Below are positions 8,754 through 18,471 of a stretch of 43,635 bases of DNA, in pieces (positions within the stretch are counted from its first letter, which is position 1; the number at the start of each line of letters is the position of its first letter). Where the stretch lies: positions 1-43,635 of the forward strand of contig NZ_JJML01000063.1 of the NCBI RefSeq assembly GCF_000775285.1, given 5' to 3'. The notes beneath the pieces are model-generated. The model was given only the letters and a program-made list of their open reading frames with translations. It made no database searches and was not told where the DNA came from. This stretch comes from Neosynechococcus sphagnicola sy1. GTDB lineage: Bacteria; Cyanobacteriota; Cyanobacteriia; Neosynechococcales; Neosynechococcaceae. The translations under genes and the position numbers were made by a program.

Positions 8754-10470
8754 TCATTGCGGAATCGGGGCAGACTGCCAGAGGCGATCGCCCTGAACCA
8801 GGGTATGCACCTGCCATGACGTCTGGGTATGGGGATAATCCAAGCGATAATGACTGCCTCGACTTTCGGTGCGAAAGAGCGCACTCTGCAAAATCCCATC
8901 GGCAATGTCCAGCAGGTTCTGGGTCTCACCCCAGTACCGCAAACTGGCAGCAGGTTCTGGGTCAGCAGGTAACTCCCAGGAGACACCAGGAGGCAAGGAT
9001 GCTAGAAATTGGCTGAGGGGGAAAGCGGCAAAGGATTGTCGCCAATCTGTGACTTGGGCGATCGCCCGCTGGAGATCGAGAAGTTGCCGACAGATCCCCG
9101 CCCCTTGCCATATGAGTTGGGGGAGTTGTTGGCGCAGGGAATGGATCGCATGGATCTGAGGCAGGGTGAGTAAGTTGGGTGGCAGCTGCAAGGCTGGCCG
9201 GAGAGGATTTGAGAGGGCTGGAATCTTGCAGCCCTCTCTCCCTAGGGGCAATTCCGCCATTTGCATCCCAAAGACCAGGCACTCCAGCAGGGAATTACTC
9301 GCCAGACGATTGGCACCATGCACCCCCGTACTAGCCGTTTCCCCCACCGCGTAGAGACCTGGGATGGAGGTCTGCCCGACGAGATCCGTCGTAATTCCCC
9401 CCATCCAGTAATGGGCAGCAGGAGCCACCGGAATCCGCTGCTGGGTAACATCAATCCCCCACTGTTGGCAGACCCGCAGAATGTTAGGGAAGCGGTGGTG
9501 CAGCGTTTCTGGGGGTAGGGGACGCAGATCTAGCCAGACATGGGCTGGGTGATCTGGATAGCGGTGGGCAAAGGTTTGCAGATGACTGTAAATCGCCCGA
9601 CTGACGACATCCCTGGGGGCTAATTCCCCACTGGGATGGTAGTCAAAGGCAAATCGATGCCCCCGACTGTCAACCAAGTGTGCCCCTTCCCCCCCGCACT
9701 GCTTCACTGATGAGAAATCGTGGGGCTCCCGGACAGGTGAGAGCCGTGGGATGAAATTGCACAAATTCTAAATCCCGAACTTCAGCCCCTGCCCGCCAAG
9801 CTAGCGCCACCCCATCTCCGGTGCTCCCCTGGGGATTTGTGGTTTGGGCATAGACCTGACCTCCGCCTCCGGTGGCTAAAATCACTGCGTTGGCTCGAAC
9901 CCAGAGAATGCGATCGCCGTGAACCAATGAGACTCCCTGACAGCGGTGTCCCTGAGCATCCATCCATAGATTCAAGACAAAGGTTTCTGAGAACAGATGA
10001 ATGTGGGAGTGCTGTAAGACCTGGTGAATCAGGGTGGTGATGATCGCCTGCCCCGTGGTATCAGCCGCATGGAGCACCCGTCGTCGGGAGTGGGCTGCTT
10101 CTAAGGTGAGTGCCAGTTCTCCCTGCTGTCCCCGATCAAATCCCACCCCCATGTCTAGGAGCTTTTGAATACACCGGGGGGCTTGCTGTACCAGTAGTTC
10201 CACCGCATCCGGTTCACAGAGCCCCGCCCCTGCCCGCAGGGTGTCCTGAATGTGTAACTGGGGGGAGTCATCTGCCGAGATGGCGACAGCAATGCCCCCC
10301 TGTGCCCACCCACTGGCAGACAGCGACAGGGAATCCTTCGTGATCAGTCCCACACGAAGCGTTGGGGGCAAACACAGGGCTGCATACAGTCCAGCTGCTC
10401 CACCACCGATAATCAAGACATCAAAAGGACTGGACAGCCGGGATAACGATGCCAACTCTGGAGGATTCAA
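8754..10470 (-). CDS. nadB: L-aspartate oxidase (frameshifted in a G7 run)
   Basis: Oxidises L-aspartate to iminoaspartate with FAD, the first step of NAD synthesis. The N-terminal frame (10470 to about 9690) has the FAD motif VLIIGGGAAGLYAA, SGWAQGGIAV, and catalytic-region residues HPTAL. The second frame continues from EGAHLVDSRGHRF to the C-terminal helical domain. The break is at a run of seven C on the plus strand (9689-9695). With six, the frame reads VRGEGAHLVD, exactly the family pattern, giving about 571 residues. The start is TTG at 10470, with a stop five codons upstream. NadB is normally essential, so a sequence error is the likelier reading. Confidence 0.93.
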
Positions 10471-10490
10471 CGTCCGATCCCATCAAACAT

Positions 10491-10568
10491 AAAAAACTGC
10501 TCTCTGTTGGCGATACCAGGGATGAATTCCCTTGGGTCCCACCCAGGAATCCCAGAGAGCAAAAAAAA
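10491..10568 (-). terminator. Rho-independent terminator of psbU
   Basis: Read on the minus strand, GCTCTCT (10560-10554) and AGAGAGC (10505-10499) form the outer stem with further internal pairing, followed by a T-run (the A6 at 10491-10496 on plus). It lies about 90 bp past the psbU stop and just before nadB, so nadB probably has its own promoter or depends on read-through. The plus side also carries A8 at 10561-10568. Confidence 0.6.
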
Positions 10569-10653
10569 TCATCCCTTTAAATTATCTCCGGCAGTCAGTG
10601 ACTGGGAGCGATCCTGGGAGCGAGAAGGCTCAAGGTTCAACTACTCTCCCGGT

Positions 10654-11082
10654 TTAGCGATAGATCCCGTTATTGTAGCGATCGCCCCCTTCCACCAGCG
10701 CCGATTCGACATCCGTGACGGTAAAATTCCCCAGATTGCTCTGCAAGACCGATTTCTGGACATCGTTTAAGCCAGGGATGGCTAGCACCTCATCCACGGA
10801 CGCATAGGGGGCATTTTCCACAATGATGCGAGCGAGGTTCGGATACATTCCCGCATACTGACGAAAGGCACGGACATTGGTGTTATTCAAATCAATCTTT
10901 TTACCAAAATCAGTGCCGAGCTTATCATCCACTGTATTTCGGATCGGCTCTTCCACGGCTAAAACTGCGGTGGCACGTACCTGATTGAAATCTATAGCAA
11001 GGGCAGGCTGAGGGAGGCCAAACCATCCCAGTAATCCAATGCCTAAACTCAAAACCGTCAATAAGTGAATGAATCGTTTCAT
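10654..11082 (-). CDS. psbU: Photosystem II extrinsic protein PsbU (12 kDa)
   Basis: A lumenal subunit that stabilises the oxygen-evolving manganese cluster. The protein begins [20 protein letters not shown] and has an ALA cleavage site near residue 29, giving thylakoid-lumen export. The mature part has the helix-hairpin-helix-like [12 protein letters not shown] segment and the conserved PsbU tail [11 protein letters not shown]. The start at 11082 is preferred over 11121 because it begins the signal peptide directly. It is a single gene, with a strong terminator downstream. Confidence 0.95.
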   Translation of the reverse strand: MKRFIHLLTVLSLGIGLLGWFGLPQPALAIDFNQVRATAVLAVEEPIRNTVDDKLGTDFGKKIDLNNTNVRAFRQYAGMYPNLARIIVENAPYASVDEVLAIPGLNDVQKSVLQSNLGNFTVTDVESALVEGGDRYNNGIYR

Positions 11083-11201
11083 AAATTCTTGCCTCTGACT
11101 CTTAGACTGCGTTCTAGACACATCATCTCTTTGAGACTACCATTTCCCCTGATCATAAAAGTCAATTTCTCCTTCCCTTAAAAGTTACAATTCTTAATGT
11201 T

Positions 11202-12255
11202 TTAAGAATAATAAGTCTCCGTTTCCTTCGCGGTTCCCAAGTTCTCTAATTGGGACAGCTCGACCCATTCACTGGCACAGGGAAACTCGAGCATGTTGAC
11301 AATGAAGCTGCTGAGATCCTCAAAGGAACCCGCATAGGTTAGCATCGGAGACTCATAGCCCTTTAAACTGACCTGATGCTGCTGGAAAATATTGTGGTGG
11401 CCGAGAAGCTTGGACAGCAGGCGATAGGTTGTTTCTCCCAGGGCAAAGTCAAGGCTGATTTGTTTGGTGATCGTCTCTAATCGAAAGGCCTCATTCACCG
11501 TATCCCCTAAGGCTGTGTAGTCCGGGCGATCGCCACTGCCCGTATTCCCCACCATGGCATAGCCGGTATTGATGCCAGCCCCAACCCGCAACTGGAAAGG
11601 CACGGGGTAGAGGTTGCACAGTTCGCTGGTCATGTGATGAAAACTTTGGAGAGCCTGCAAAATCTGGAGCATTTCTCGGTGACCCACCCCCTGGGTGCCG
11701 TGAATCCAGACGGCCATGACGGCATCACCAATGTATTTGTCAACCCAGCTTCCATGCTCCCGAATAATGTCCCCTGCCCGCCGGAACCAGGTGCCAATCA
11801 ACTCCGAGAGAATTTTCTCATCCATTTGCCGTGCTAACACGGTGAAGTTACGGATATCCACCACCAGCACCGAAATCAGGCTGCGGACGTGGAGAGCTGC
11901 GGTCGCCGTGTATTCCTTAGAGCCAGAGTTGTCGGTGGCCACAGGTGCATGGGAGGGGCAACAGAACTCTAGTTCACTCTGACCAAAGGTGAGGTGATCG
12001 CCATTGTGCAAAATGACTGGAATACTGACCCGACGACCATTGATAAAAGAACCATTCCGACTGCCCAAGTCAATCAGATAAAAATTCCCCCGTTTCCATA
12101 TACTGCAACATGGCATGGTTCCGGGAAATCCAGCGGTCTATCAGCACAAAGTTGCTGTCACTACTCCGGCCAATTGTCCAGTAGTAACCGCCAACCAGTG
12201 GGAAATAGCGATCGCCAAACTCAGTTCTAAGAATGAGATGAGGAACAGCTTGCAA
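11202..12255 (-). CDS. FHA domain - class III adenylate/guanylate cyclase (frameshifted)
   Basis: The N-terminal frame (12255 to about 12085) holds an FHA phosphothreonine-binding domain (IGRSSDSNF, SRNHAML). The second frame continues it (DLGSRNGSFINGRRVS) and then carries a cyclase domain with metal-binding Asp in VVDIRNFT and in KYIGDAVMAVW and the YTALGDTVNEAFRLE segment. Lys before GD and Thr in TALGD fit the Lys/Thr pair of class IIIb adenylyl cyclases, but activity is not proven. The frames join if A5 at 12080-12084 is A4; the repaired length is 350 residues. The start is TTG at 12255. Confidence 0.85.
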
Positions 12256-12478
12256 AGTATCTGAAGAGTGGAAGGGTGAGACCCGCTCATTTACAATGAC
12301 GCATCAGACAAAATCATACGCCAGAGTTACCTAGAATAGGGTCGTATTGATGATTGATATCGGTACAAGCCTCGATCTTTGGCTACAGGTACCCTGGGTG
12401 CGGTGACTGTCGTCCATCTGCCCAGAGATGGTGAGCGGCTCGAGCCTAACTTCACGAGTGAGGAGGGCAAGACAGCTA

Positions 12479-12979
12479 TTAGCGCTTTGCCAGCGCAGAT
12501 TGAATGGTCGCTGGTAATTGCCGCAGGATTTTCCCCTTTTCCCGATCCACAGCCACCAAGGTCACTTGGGCACTGACATAGAGTTCTGAGGCGTTCGGAG
12601 ACTGAATTTGATAGTCCCAGAGAATTCTCACCCCTTCTAAATCCGCCATCCGGGCTTTCACCAAGGCAGTCTGCCCCATCCGTACCGGGCGATGATAGCG
12701 TACCGACAATTCAACGACGGGCAGATCACAACCCATTCCCACCAAGGTGGCAAAATCGATCCCCAGTTGGTGCAGGTATTCGACTCGGGCTTCCTCCATC
12801 CAGGTGAGATAAGTGCCATGCCAGACTACACCAGCATAGTCTGTGTGATGGGGATAGGCTTGAACCAGATACTCAAACCAATCACCGGACGTTCCCTGAG
12901 AGCAGCTTTGGAGATCAGGTTTCGGTGGTAATTGGGGTTGAAATTGTGTCGCCGTATTGTTCATCCTTTGCCAACGCAT
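12479..12979 (-). CDS. Acyl-CoA thioesterase, 4-hydroxybenzoyl-CoA thioesterase (hotdog) family
   Basis: A hotdog-fold thioesterase of 166 residues. The active-site segment HHTDYAGVVWHGTYLTWMEE has the DxAGxVxHxxY pattern of the YbgC/4HBT group, with Asp as the catalytic acid. Members hydrolyse acyl-CoA or acyl-ACP; in cyanobacteria one relative acts on DHNA-CoA in phylloquinone synthesis, and this protein has an extra N-terminal arm of about 30 residues. The substrate is not determinable. The start could be 12979 or 12964. GGAGGA abuts the first ATG, which leaves both spacings unusual. Confidence 0.8.
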   Translation of the reverse strand: MRWQRMNNTATQFQPQLPPKPDLQSCSQGTSGDWFEYLVQAYPHHTDYAGVVWHGTYLTWMEEARVEYLHQLGIDFATLVGMGCDLPVVELSVRYHRPVRMGQTALVKARMADLEGVRILWDYQIQSPNASELYVSAQVTLVAVDREKGKILRQLPATIQSALAKR

Positions 12980-13367
12980 TCCTCCAACAATATGCTCTTA
13001 TAGCATCTTTAGCGTCCTTTGCTCACTGATGCTGGCAAGAAATCCCAATCTTTCTGATCATGGGTGAGTTTGAAACAATTCTTAAACCAGGGCGATCGCA
13101 TTTTTTTATAATCCCCAGCCAGCCCTAGCCTGGAAGTACAATTACTTATACGAACCAACGTTGAGATCTAAATTGGATCCATCTCCAATCCAGAGGCAAC
13201 GTTGGTTGCAAAGAGCAATATTGAGATTGAGGGGCGTTTGACGCATCTTAGACCATTATCGAAATCTTTCCCAAGGGCGAGCTGACACGTCAGCGCCTGT
13301 GAGATCCCAGAGAATGAGATCAACTGAAACGATTTGAGCAGACTGAACTCCATAGGGAAGCGCGACC
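12980..13367. other. Intergenic region upstream of usp with a long nested inverted repeat
   Basis: The 388 bp contain a HIP1 site near 13092 and one strong structure. AACCAACGTTG at 13153-13163 is repeated inverted at 13197-13207 (CAACGTTGGTT), and inside it ATTGGA at 13172-13177 pairs with TCCAAT at 13184-13189. This could be an RNA hairpin in the usp leader or a protein-binding site. I see no gene. Confidence 0.55.
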
Positions 13368-14217
13368 ATGATAGAAAAAACTTTTACTCGCAGATTCTGG
13401 CACCGGTCAGTCCGAACAAATGCTCAGAAGCCTGATGGAAATTCCATCCATTCAACGTGCTACCGTGACAGTTCTGCACGTTGTTCCTCCCCAAGTAACC
13501 GCTGAGGCCATGACTGACAAGTGGGAAGCAGGGGGTAAAACCCTCGCTGCCGCAATTCAAGCCCTTCGGCTCGATCCGAACTATGTCACGGCAATGCTCC
13601 GCCAAGGCGATCCCAAAGACATTGTTTGTAAAGTCGCTGAAGAAATCGACACCGATTTAATCATCATGGGATCGCGAGGGCTGAAGCGACTGGAATCAAT
13701 TCTAGAAAACTCTGTCAGTCAGTACGTTTTCCAACTTTCCGCCCGACCGATGCTATTGGTCAAGGATGATATCTATGTCCGTAAGATCAACCGGATTATG
13801 GTTGCCATTGATCCATCCGATGCTGCCAAACAGGGGTTGAAACTGGCGCTCTACCTACTCCGAGACATCAAAGGCGGGCAGTTAACCCTGGTGCACATCA
13901 ATGAAGATCCCAAGTCGGGGGCCGATGTCTCCGGGACACTTGCTGAGAAAGAACCGAGTTTGGCTGCTGCCGTTACCGAGGCTAAGAAGTTCGGTGTTCC
14001 CTACCGCTGCATTGCCAGCTCGGGGAAACCAGGGGAAGTCTTGTGCCGACTCGCCCAGGAAACCAATGCTGATCTGCTGGTGCTCGGTTCTCCCGATCGC
14101 CGTCCGTCCATTGCTCGGAGCATGCCTGACTTGGATCGACTCCTAGGTACCTCCCTCTCTGACTACGTGCGAGTTCACGCAGAGTGTCCGGTGTTGCTGG
14201 CTAGGACGGCCGCCTAG
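13368..14217 (+). CDS. Tandem universal stress protein, two UspA domains (frameshifted near the start)
   Basis: Two UspA domains in tandem, about 282 residues after repair. Domain 1 has LIIMGSRGLKRLESIL and domain 2 has LLVLGSPDRRPS, each resembling the phosphate-binding end of the family; the canonical GxxGx9G[ST] ATP motif is only partly kept. ATG at 13368 gives MIEK and then goes out of frame at an A6 run (13375-13380); with A5 it reads MIEKLLLADSGTGQSEQM, a typical Usp first strand. As written, translation would have to start at the internal ATG at 13420. Usp proteins act in the cytosol during stress; the trigger here is unknown. Confidence 0.85.
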
Positions 14218-14240
14218 CCTTGGGCGGGAATCCATAAAAC

Positions 14241-14278
14241 AAGCACCAGAAATAATCACTTCTGGTGCTTGGTTTTTT
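14241..14278 (+). terminator. Rho-independent terminator after usp
   Basis: A perfect 11 bp stem (AAGCACCAGAA at 14241-14251 with TTCTGGTGCTT at 14260-14270), an 8 nt loop, then GG and six T (14273-14278). It lies 24 bp past the usp stop, and is oriented to end the usp transcript before the minus-strand psbM. Confidence 0.92.
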
Positions 14279-14321
14279 AGCGAAACAGGTATGACGTTTC
14301 CAAGAAGTCTTGAAATTTTGG

Positions 14322-14426
14322 TCAGCTTCCTTGCTTACCCGTCTGAATGTACAAAATCAATAGAAAGACGCTTGGCACCAAGACAAATAAGATGCTGGCA
14401 ACAAACCCTAAGTCATTGACTTCCAT
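14322..14426 (-). CDS. psbM: Photosystem II reaction centre protein M
   Basis: A 34-residue single-span membrane protein starting [20 protein letters not shown] and ending in [10 protein letters not shown]. This is the typical PsbM sequence, with a short C-terminal extension past the usual QTGK. PsbM sits at the PSII dimer interface. It is co-directional with the ferredoxin gene 94 bp upstream. Confidence 0.93.
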   Translation of the reverse strand: MEVNDLGFVASILFVLVPSVFLLILYIQTGKQGS

Positions 14427-14520
14427 TGCATCTGCCCCTAATACACATGAAATGCTGATCCACAGAATACCACTTCATGAATCGACCCGTTCTCCCCAGG
14501 GTCAGTTTTACAGTTTTGGC

Positions 14521-14817
14521 TCACGGTTTCGTCTTCACCGTCACAGGGCCTTGGACAACAACTTGGCAGGCTAACCGATAGGTATCTGGCTTCTTTTTTA
14601 ACTTACGGGTTTCAAAATCACTGCGGGGCGAGAGATTCTCGGCACCCTCCACAATCTCAACCACACAGGTTCCACACTGACCGTAGCCGCCACAGTTCGT
14701 CATTTTGCCAACGAAGGTGTAGATATCCACTCCATTCTCTAGGGCCTGCAGTCGCAAGTTAGCTCCATCCGCAGCCACAACTTCCCGGCCTTCTTTAAGA
14801 AACGTAATATTTGCCAT
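14521..14817 (-). CDS. [2Fe-2S] ferredoxin
   Basis: A 98-residue ferredoxin with cluster ligands in [11 protein letters not shown] (CX5CX2C) and a fourth Cys in RLACQ near the C-terminus. The spacing differs from the major photosynthetic ferredoxin PetF (CX4CX2C), placing it with the bacterial or adrenodoxin-like side of the family, so it should not be called petF. It lies upstream of psbM and divergent from psbB, a neighbourhood I recall from other cyanobacteria. Its electron partners are unknown. Confidence 0.88.
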   Translation of the reverse strand: MANITFLKEGREVVAADGANLRLQALENGVDIYTFVGKMTNCGGYGQCGTCVVEIVEGAENLSPRSDFETRKLKKKPDTYRLACQVVVQGPVTVKTKP

Positions 14818-15450
14818 CCCTAATTTCCTGGTTCCTTCACAGGAAATTATAAAGAAAAGTGAGCATTTTTTGCTAATTGTAAACCTTCCGATGACTTCCT
14901 GAGGCCGCTTGCACGGAGACGGAATTCATGGTTACAATTCTTTAGATTCTTTTTCATAAACAAACCACAAGATTAACTTCCAGTTATGAGTGGAATTGCA
15001 ACCGTCCAAAGTGGCACAATAGCTTCAAAGGAACGGGGGATTGGTGGAGTCTGAAGCTCAATCATCTGACAGAGTCATCTGAATGTTGCCACTGAAGCTT
15101 GGTAACCTGATAGGTGGGACTTAAAATACCCATCGATCAGGGATTCAGAAGGCTAAGGTTCAAGACTACAGGGGCACTTCCTCTGACGGTCATCTTAAAT
15201 CAGGATTGATTTGAGGAATCTGGAATCTGAGTCATATGGGTATTGAGTTTCATTTTTTAACAAACAGGATGGGCAAATCCCAGCTTTTGCGGCGCAGACC
15301 CCTGCTCCGAAGTTGCGGAAACGATCTGACCTGGAGTTTCAGTCTCCTGATGCTGTTCAGGTCATCTGAGGGCATCAGCACTGACAACTTTAATAAGCTG
15401 CTGAAACCAGCGTAGAAGAAGTAGATGTATTAAGAGGAGGCGCGTAGTCA
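14818..15450. promoter_or_regulatory. Divergent control region between ferredoxin/psbM and psbB
   Basis: The 633 bp contain no gene. They must hold the ferredoxin promoter (left) and the psbB promoter and leader (right). The psbB ribosome binding site AGGAGG is at 15435-15440, ten bases before the start. CTGATGC at about 15347-15353 can pair with GCATCAG at 15372-15378, a possible leader hairpin about 75 bp before the start. I cannot place a -10/-35 with confidence. Confidence 0.5.
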
Positions 15451-16981
15451 ATGGGACTACCCTGGTATCGAGTACACACGGTCGTCCTGAATGACCCCGG
15501 GCGACTAATTGCTGTACACCTAATGCACACCGCTCTGGTGGCTGGCTGGGCTGGCTCTATGGCTTTGTATGAGCTAGCCATTTTTGATCCAAGTGACGCT
15601 GTTCTCAACCCGATGTGGCGTCAGGGTATGTTTGTGCTGCCATTCATGGCTCGCTTAGGCGTGACCAAGTTCCTGGGGAGGATGGAGCATTACCGGTGAA
15701 TCTGTTGCAGATCCTGGTTTTTGGTCATTTGAGGGGGTTGCTAGCGTTCATATCGTCCTGGCGGGGTTGCTGTTCCTGGCAGCTTGCTGGCATTGGGTCT
15801 ACTGGGATTTGGAGCTATTCAGAGATCCCCGAACAGGTGAGTCCGCCTTGGATCTACCTAAGATGTTTGGCATTCACCTGTTTCTGTCTGGTCTACTGTG
15901 TTTTGGTTTTGGGGCATTTCACCTGACGGGTCTGTTTGGACCAGGAATGTGGGTCTCCGATCCCTACGGCCTGACGGGTAGCATCCAACCCGTTGCTCCC
16001 GCATGGGGCCCCGATGGCTTCAACCCCTTCAATCCCGGAGGGATTGTCGCCCATCATATTGCGGCTGGTATTGTCGGCATCATTGCTGGGCTCTTTCATC
16101 TGAGTGTTCGTCCCCCCCAGCGACTCTACAAAGCGTTGCGGATGGGGAATATTGAGACTGTACTCTCTAGCAGTATTGCCGCTGTGTTCTTTGCTGCTTT
16201 TGTGGTGGCAGGAACGATGTGGTATGGAAGCGCTGCGACTCCCATTGAGTTGTTTGGCCCTACTCGCTACCAGTGGGATGGTGGCTACTTCCAGCAAGAG
16301 ATTGATCGTCGTGTGCAGTCCAGTTTGGCAGATGGAAAAACTCCTGAAGCTGCTTGGTCTGCGATCCCTGAGAAGCTAGCCTTCTATGACTATGTCGGCA
16401 ACAGCCCTGCGAAGGGAGGTTTGTTCCGAACTGGGCCGATGAACCAGGGGGATGGATTGGCTCAAAGTTGGTTGGGTCATCCTGTCTTTAGAGACAGTGC
16501 TGGTCGGGAATTAAGCGTTCGCCGACTACCGAACTTCTTCGAGAACTTCCCAGTTGTTCTCTCTGATCAAGATGGGGTAGTTCGTGCAGACATCCCCTTC
16601 CGTCGGGCTGAGTCTCGCTACAGCTTCGAGCAAGCAGGAATTACGGCTAGTTTCTACGGTGGCGCTTTGAATGGGCAGACCTTTACTGACCCAGCAACGG
16701 TCAAACAATATGCCCGGCGTGCCCAATTGGGTGAAGTGTTTGAGTTTGATCGGGAAACCTTGAACTCGGATGGAGTCTTCCGTACCAGTCCTCGTGGCTG
16801 GTTTACCTTTGGCCATGCGGTCTTTGCCCTCCTCTTCTTCTTCGGCCACATTTGGCACGGATCTCGGACACTCTTCCGAGATGTGTTTGCTGGGGTTGAT
16901 CCAGATCTAGAGGAACAAGTTGAGTTTGGTCTCTTCCAAAAGGTGGGTGATCTGACAACTCGCAAGAAGGAAGCTGTCTAA
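15451..16981 (+). CDS. psbB: Photosystem II CP47 chlorophyll-binding protein (frameshifted at 15670)
   Basis: CP47 is the inner antenna of PSII, with six membrane spans, many chlorophyll-ligating His and a large lumenal loop between spans five and six. The start [15 protein letters not shown] is canonical. The frame breaks at TT (15670-15671): removing one T gives [15 protein letters not shown], the family sequence, and joins the frame that runs to 16981. The repaired length is exactly 509 residues, normal for CP47. A phototroph would not survive this truncation easily, so an error in the sequence is likely. psbT follows 123 bp downstream. Confidence 0.96.
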
Positions 16982-17000
16982 GCTTTTCTCCTCAATGACA

Positions 17001-17052
17001 GAATGGCCTAACCCCTCCTGTGATTCTTCGCAGCTGATTTGTTAGGCCATTC
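17001..17052 (+). other. psbB-psbT intercistronic hairpin
   Basis: A perfect 12 bp inverted repeat (GAATGGCCTAAC at 17001-17012 with GTTAGGCCATTC at 17041-17052) begins 19 bp after the psbB stop. No T-run follows, so it may be a processing or stability element, or a partial terminator, rather than a full stop before psbT. Confidence 0.65.
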
Positions 17053-17104
17053 TTAAAGGGCCGACTGTAAACTGATGATGATTAAATAGTTAGGACAGCT
17101 AGTT

Positions 17105-17200
17105 ATGGAAAGCGTTGCTTACATTCTGATTTTGGCTTTGGGTATCGGGGTCCTGTTTTTTGCGATCGCCTTTCGGGAACCTCCCCGAATTGGTAAGTAA
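17105..17200 (+). CDS. psbT: Photosystem II reaction centre protein T
   Basis: A 31-residue single-span protein: MESVAYILILALGIGVLFFA, then IAFREPPRIGK. This is the standard PsbT sequence and length. The protein sits near the PSII dimer interface beside CP47. It follows psbB in the conserved psbB-psbT order. Confidence 0.96.
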   Translation: MESVAYILILALGIGVLFFAIAFREPPRIGK

Positions 17201-17203
17201 GTC

Positions 17204-17249
17204 CATCGCTCCTGGCAGCCATTCCTTACGGATTTTGTCAGGAGCGATG
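17204..17249 (+). terminator. Hairpin directly after psbT
   Basis: A perfect 11 bp inverted repeat, CATCGCTCCTG (17204-17214) and CAGGAGCGATG (17239-17249), starts four bases past the psbT stop. It is suited to ending or trimming the psbB-psbT message before nrdR. There is no T-run, so strict rho-independent termination is uncertain. Confidence 0.5.
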
Positions 17250-17367
17250 CCAGAGCTATCCGAGATTGGTCCTTTGAAATCACTATCCGAGATACTTAAG
17301 GTTAAGGGCATCAGTCCTAGTTAGTAAGTTTTATTTATCTATCCCTTGTCTACAGGACAACAGCAGT

Positions 17368-17868
17368 ATGCGGTGTCCCTTCTGTCAGTTCACCGATAGT
17401 CGAGTGCTTGAGTCACGTTCCTCTGAAGCTGCCCAAAGTGTGCGTCGTCGTCGCGAGTGCTTGCAGTGTAACCGTCGCTTTACAACCTACGAACGCATTG
17501 AGTTTGTACCTATTACTGTGATCAAGCGAGATGGACTGCGTGAGTCCTTTGACCGCTCTAAGCTCCTCCATGGAATTATCCGTGCCTGTGAGAAAACTGG
17601 AATTCCCACCACTCGGCTTGAATCTCTCGTGGATGAAATTGAAGCAGATTTACAACAGCGTTCGGTACGGGAAGTTTCCAGCCACGAGATTGGTGAACTT
17701 GTTCTGGAAAACCTCCGCAATTTGAGTGAAGTTGCTTATATTCGTTTTGCCTCGGTTTATCGACAATTTCAAGGGATTCGAGACTTTGTAGACACTTTAA
17801 ATCACCTCCAAGGAGAGATTTTGGTAGAACTCCCCGCGACCACTCCTAAAGCAGCCGGGTGCCTGTAG
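17368..17868 (+). CDS. nrdR: Transcriptional repressor NrdR
   Basis: The regulator of ribonucleotide reductase genes, which senses ATP/dATP. It has an N-terminal zinc ribbon with C3 and C6 in MRCPFC and C31 and C34 in ECLQC, the RFTTYERIE signature, then an ATP-cone domain ([18 protein letters not shown]). The 166 residues are full length. It lies downstream of psbB-psbT in the same direction, separated by 167 bp with a hairpin, so it may have its own promoter. Confidence 0.97.
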   Translation: MRCPFCQFTDSRVLESRSSEAAQSVRRRRECLQCNRRFTTYERIEFVPITVIKRDGLRESFDRSKLLHGIIRACEKTGIPTTRLESLVDEIEADLQQRSVREVSSHEIGELVLENLRNLSEVAYIRFASVYRQFQGIRDFVDTLNHLQGEILVELPATTPKAAGCL

Positions 17869-17910
17869 CTGCTTTGCTTAGGGGAAGTGCTATAATTCCT
17901 TGAGACGAGG

Positions 17911-17983
17911 GGGCATGTAGCTCAGTGGATAGAGCATCAGATTCCGGTTCTGAGGGTCGGGGGTTCGAATCCCTCCATGCTCG
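17911..17983 (+). tRNA. tRNA-Arg (anticodon CCG)
   Basis: A complete cloverleaf: acceptor GGGCATG/CATGCTC, D-arm GCTC..GAGC, anticodon stem TCAGA/TCTGA with loop TTCCGGT (anticodon CCG), and T-arm GGGGG-TTCGAAT-CCCTC. The 3' CCA is not encoded. TATAAT at 17891-17896 is a good -10 element. The 3' end directly abuts the decayed accessory island. Confidence 0.95.
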
Positions 17984-17985
17984 TC

Positions 17986-18078
17986 AACCCCATCCAGGTA
18001 GACGGTTTCGATGGATAGCCTGATCAGCTCCCTGGCTTGATCGGCGGTCAGGGTCTCAGGGTTGATTGCTGACGCCAT
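17986..18078 (-). pseudogene. Truncated copy of the 125-residue island gene, abutting tRNA-Arg
   Basis: These 93 bp are nearly identical to 19173-19265, a segment of the island gene described at 19053-19432. The encoded piece reads INPETLTADQARELIRLSIE. The similarity stops at the tRNA 3' end, where the open frame continues antisense through the tRNA, so this copy is a fragment. The position suggests a rearrangement with one end next to the tRNA. Confidence 0.8.
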
Positions 18079-18092
18079 CAGTGATCTGAACT

Positions 18093-18188
18093 TGCCAAGC
18101 GGCCTGATGTCCCCACCCCAAAAAGGGAGCCTTGCTACTCATCCCCGAACAGTTTCCAACTAATCCGATGTGAGTGAATCGGTAAACT
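18093..18188. repeat. Direct repeat B, copy 1
   Basis: 96 bp closely similar to 19549-19644, in the same orientation and of the same length (shared CCCCAAAAAGGGAGCC and GTTTCCAACTAATCCGAT). In copy 1 it lies only 14 bp after repeat A (17986-18078); in copy 2 the two are 283 bp apart. Confidence 0.85.
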
Positions 18189-18336
18189 AGCGGCTGATTA
18201 GAATTCCAGAGTCTTAAGTGAACCCTTTGTGGGCAATATACGTTATTTCCCGCGTATATCCTGGATAAAATAGTTTCATGGACAAAAGATTTCGCCCAGA
18301 ATTCAAGGCAAATATCGCCCGACCTAGGGGGTGGGG
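18189..18336. promoter_or_regulatory. Upstream region of the small plus-strand island genes
   Basis: ATATACG (18237-18243) and CGTATAT (about 18253-18259) form an imperfectly spaced inverted repeat that could be an operator, followed by the AT-rich ATAAAATAG near 18264 as a possible -10. An ATG at 18278 opens a 20-codon frame that ends at 18339 and could be the true start of the next gene if a G is missing from the G5 run at 18333-18337. Confidence 0.4.
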
Positions 18337-18471
18337 GTGACTCACGACGCGCCCCCGGTTTGCGTTAAATTACCCCCCGCACTAGATGTCATTGTCCGAG
18401 CATTGCCTAACCGTTCAGAGTGGTTGCGTCAGGCTATTCAGGAGAAGGCTCAACGGGAGGGGCTACTTTGA
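18337..18471 (+). CDS. Small ribbon-helix-helix-like protein
   Basis: A 44-residue frame from GTG with VCVKLPPALDVIVRAL, then NRSEWLRQAIQEKAQREGLL. This has the strand-helix-helix look of CopG/ParD-type DNA-binding proteins (rSeWLRqAI motif). With one added G at 18333-18337 it would extend to ATG at 18278 and reach about 65 residues. It overlaps the next gene by four bases (TTGA), so the two are translationally coupled. A role as an antitoxin or plasmid-type regulator is inference only. Confidence 0.55.
   Translation: MTHDAPPVCVKLPPALDVIVRALPNRSEWLRQAIQEKAQREGLL

Noticed and set aside
17890-18078. Minus-strand frame of 62 codons running through tRNA-Arg
   Set aside because: Its second half is the antisense of the tRNA and the first half is a truncated repeat copy, so it is not a gene.
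18237-18259. A bona fide palindromic attachment site for an integrase
   Set aside because: The ATATACG/CGTATAT pair has no second copy bounding the island and no integrase gene is present; it is kept only as a possible operator.
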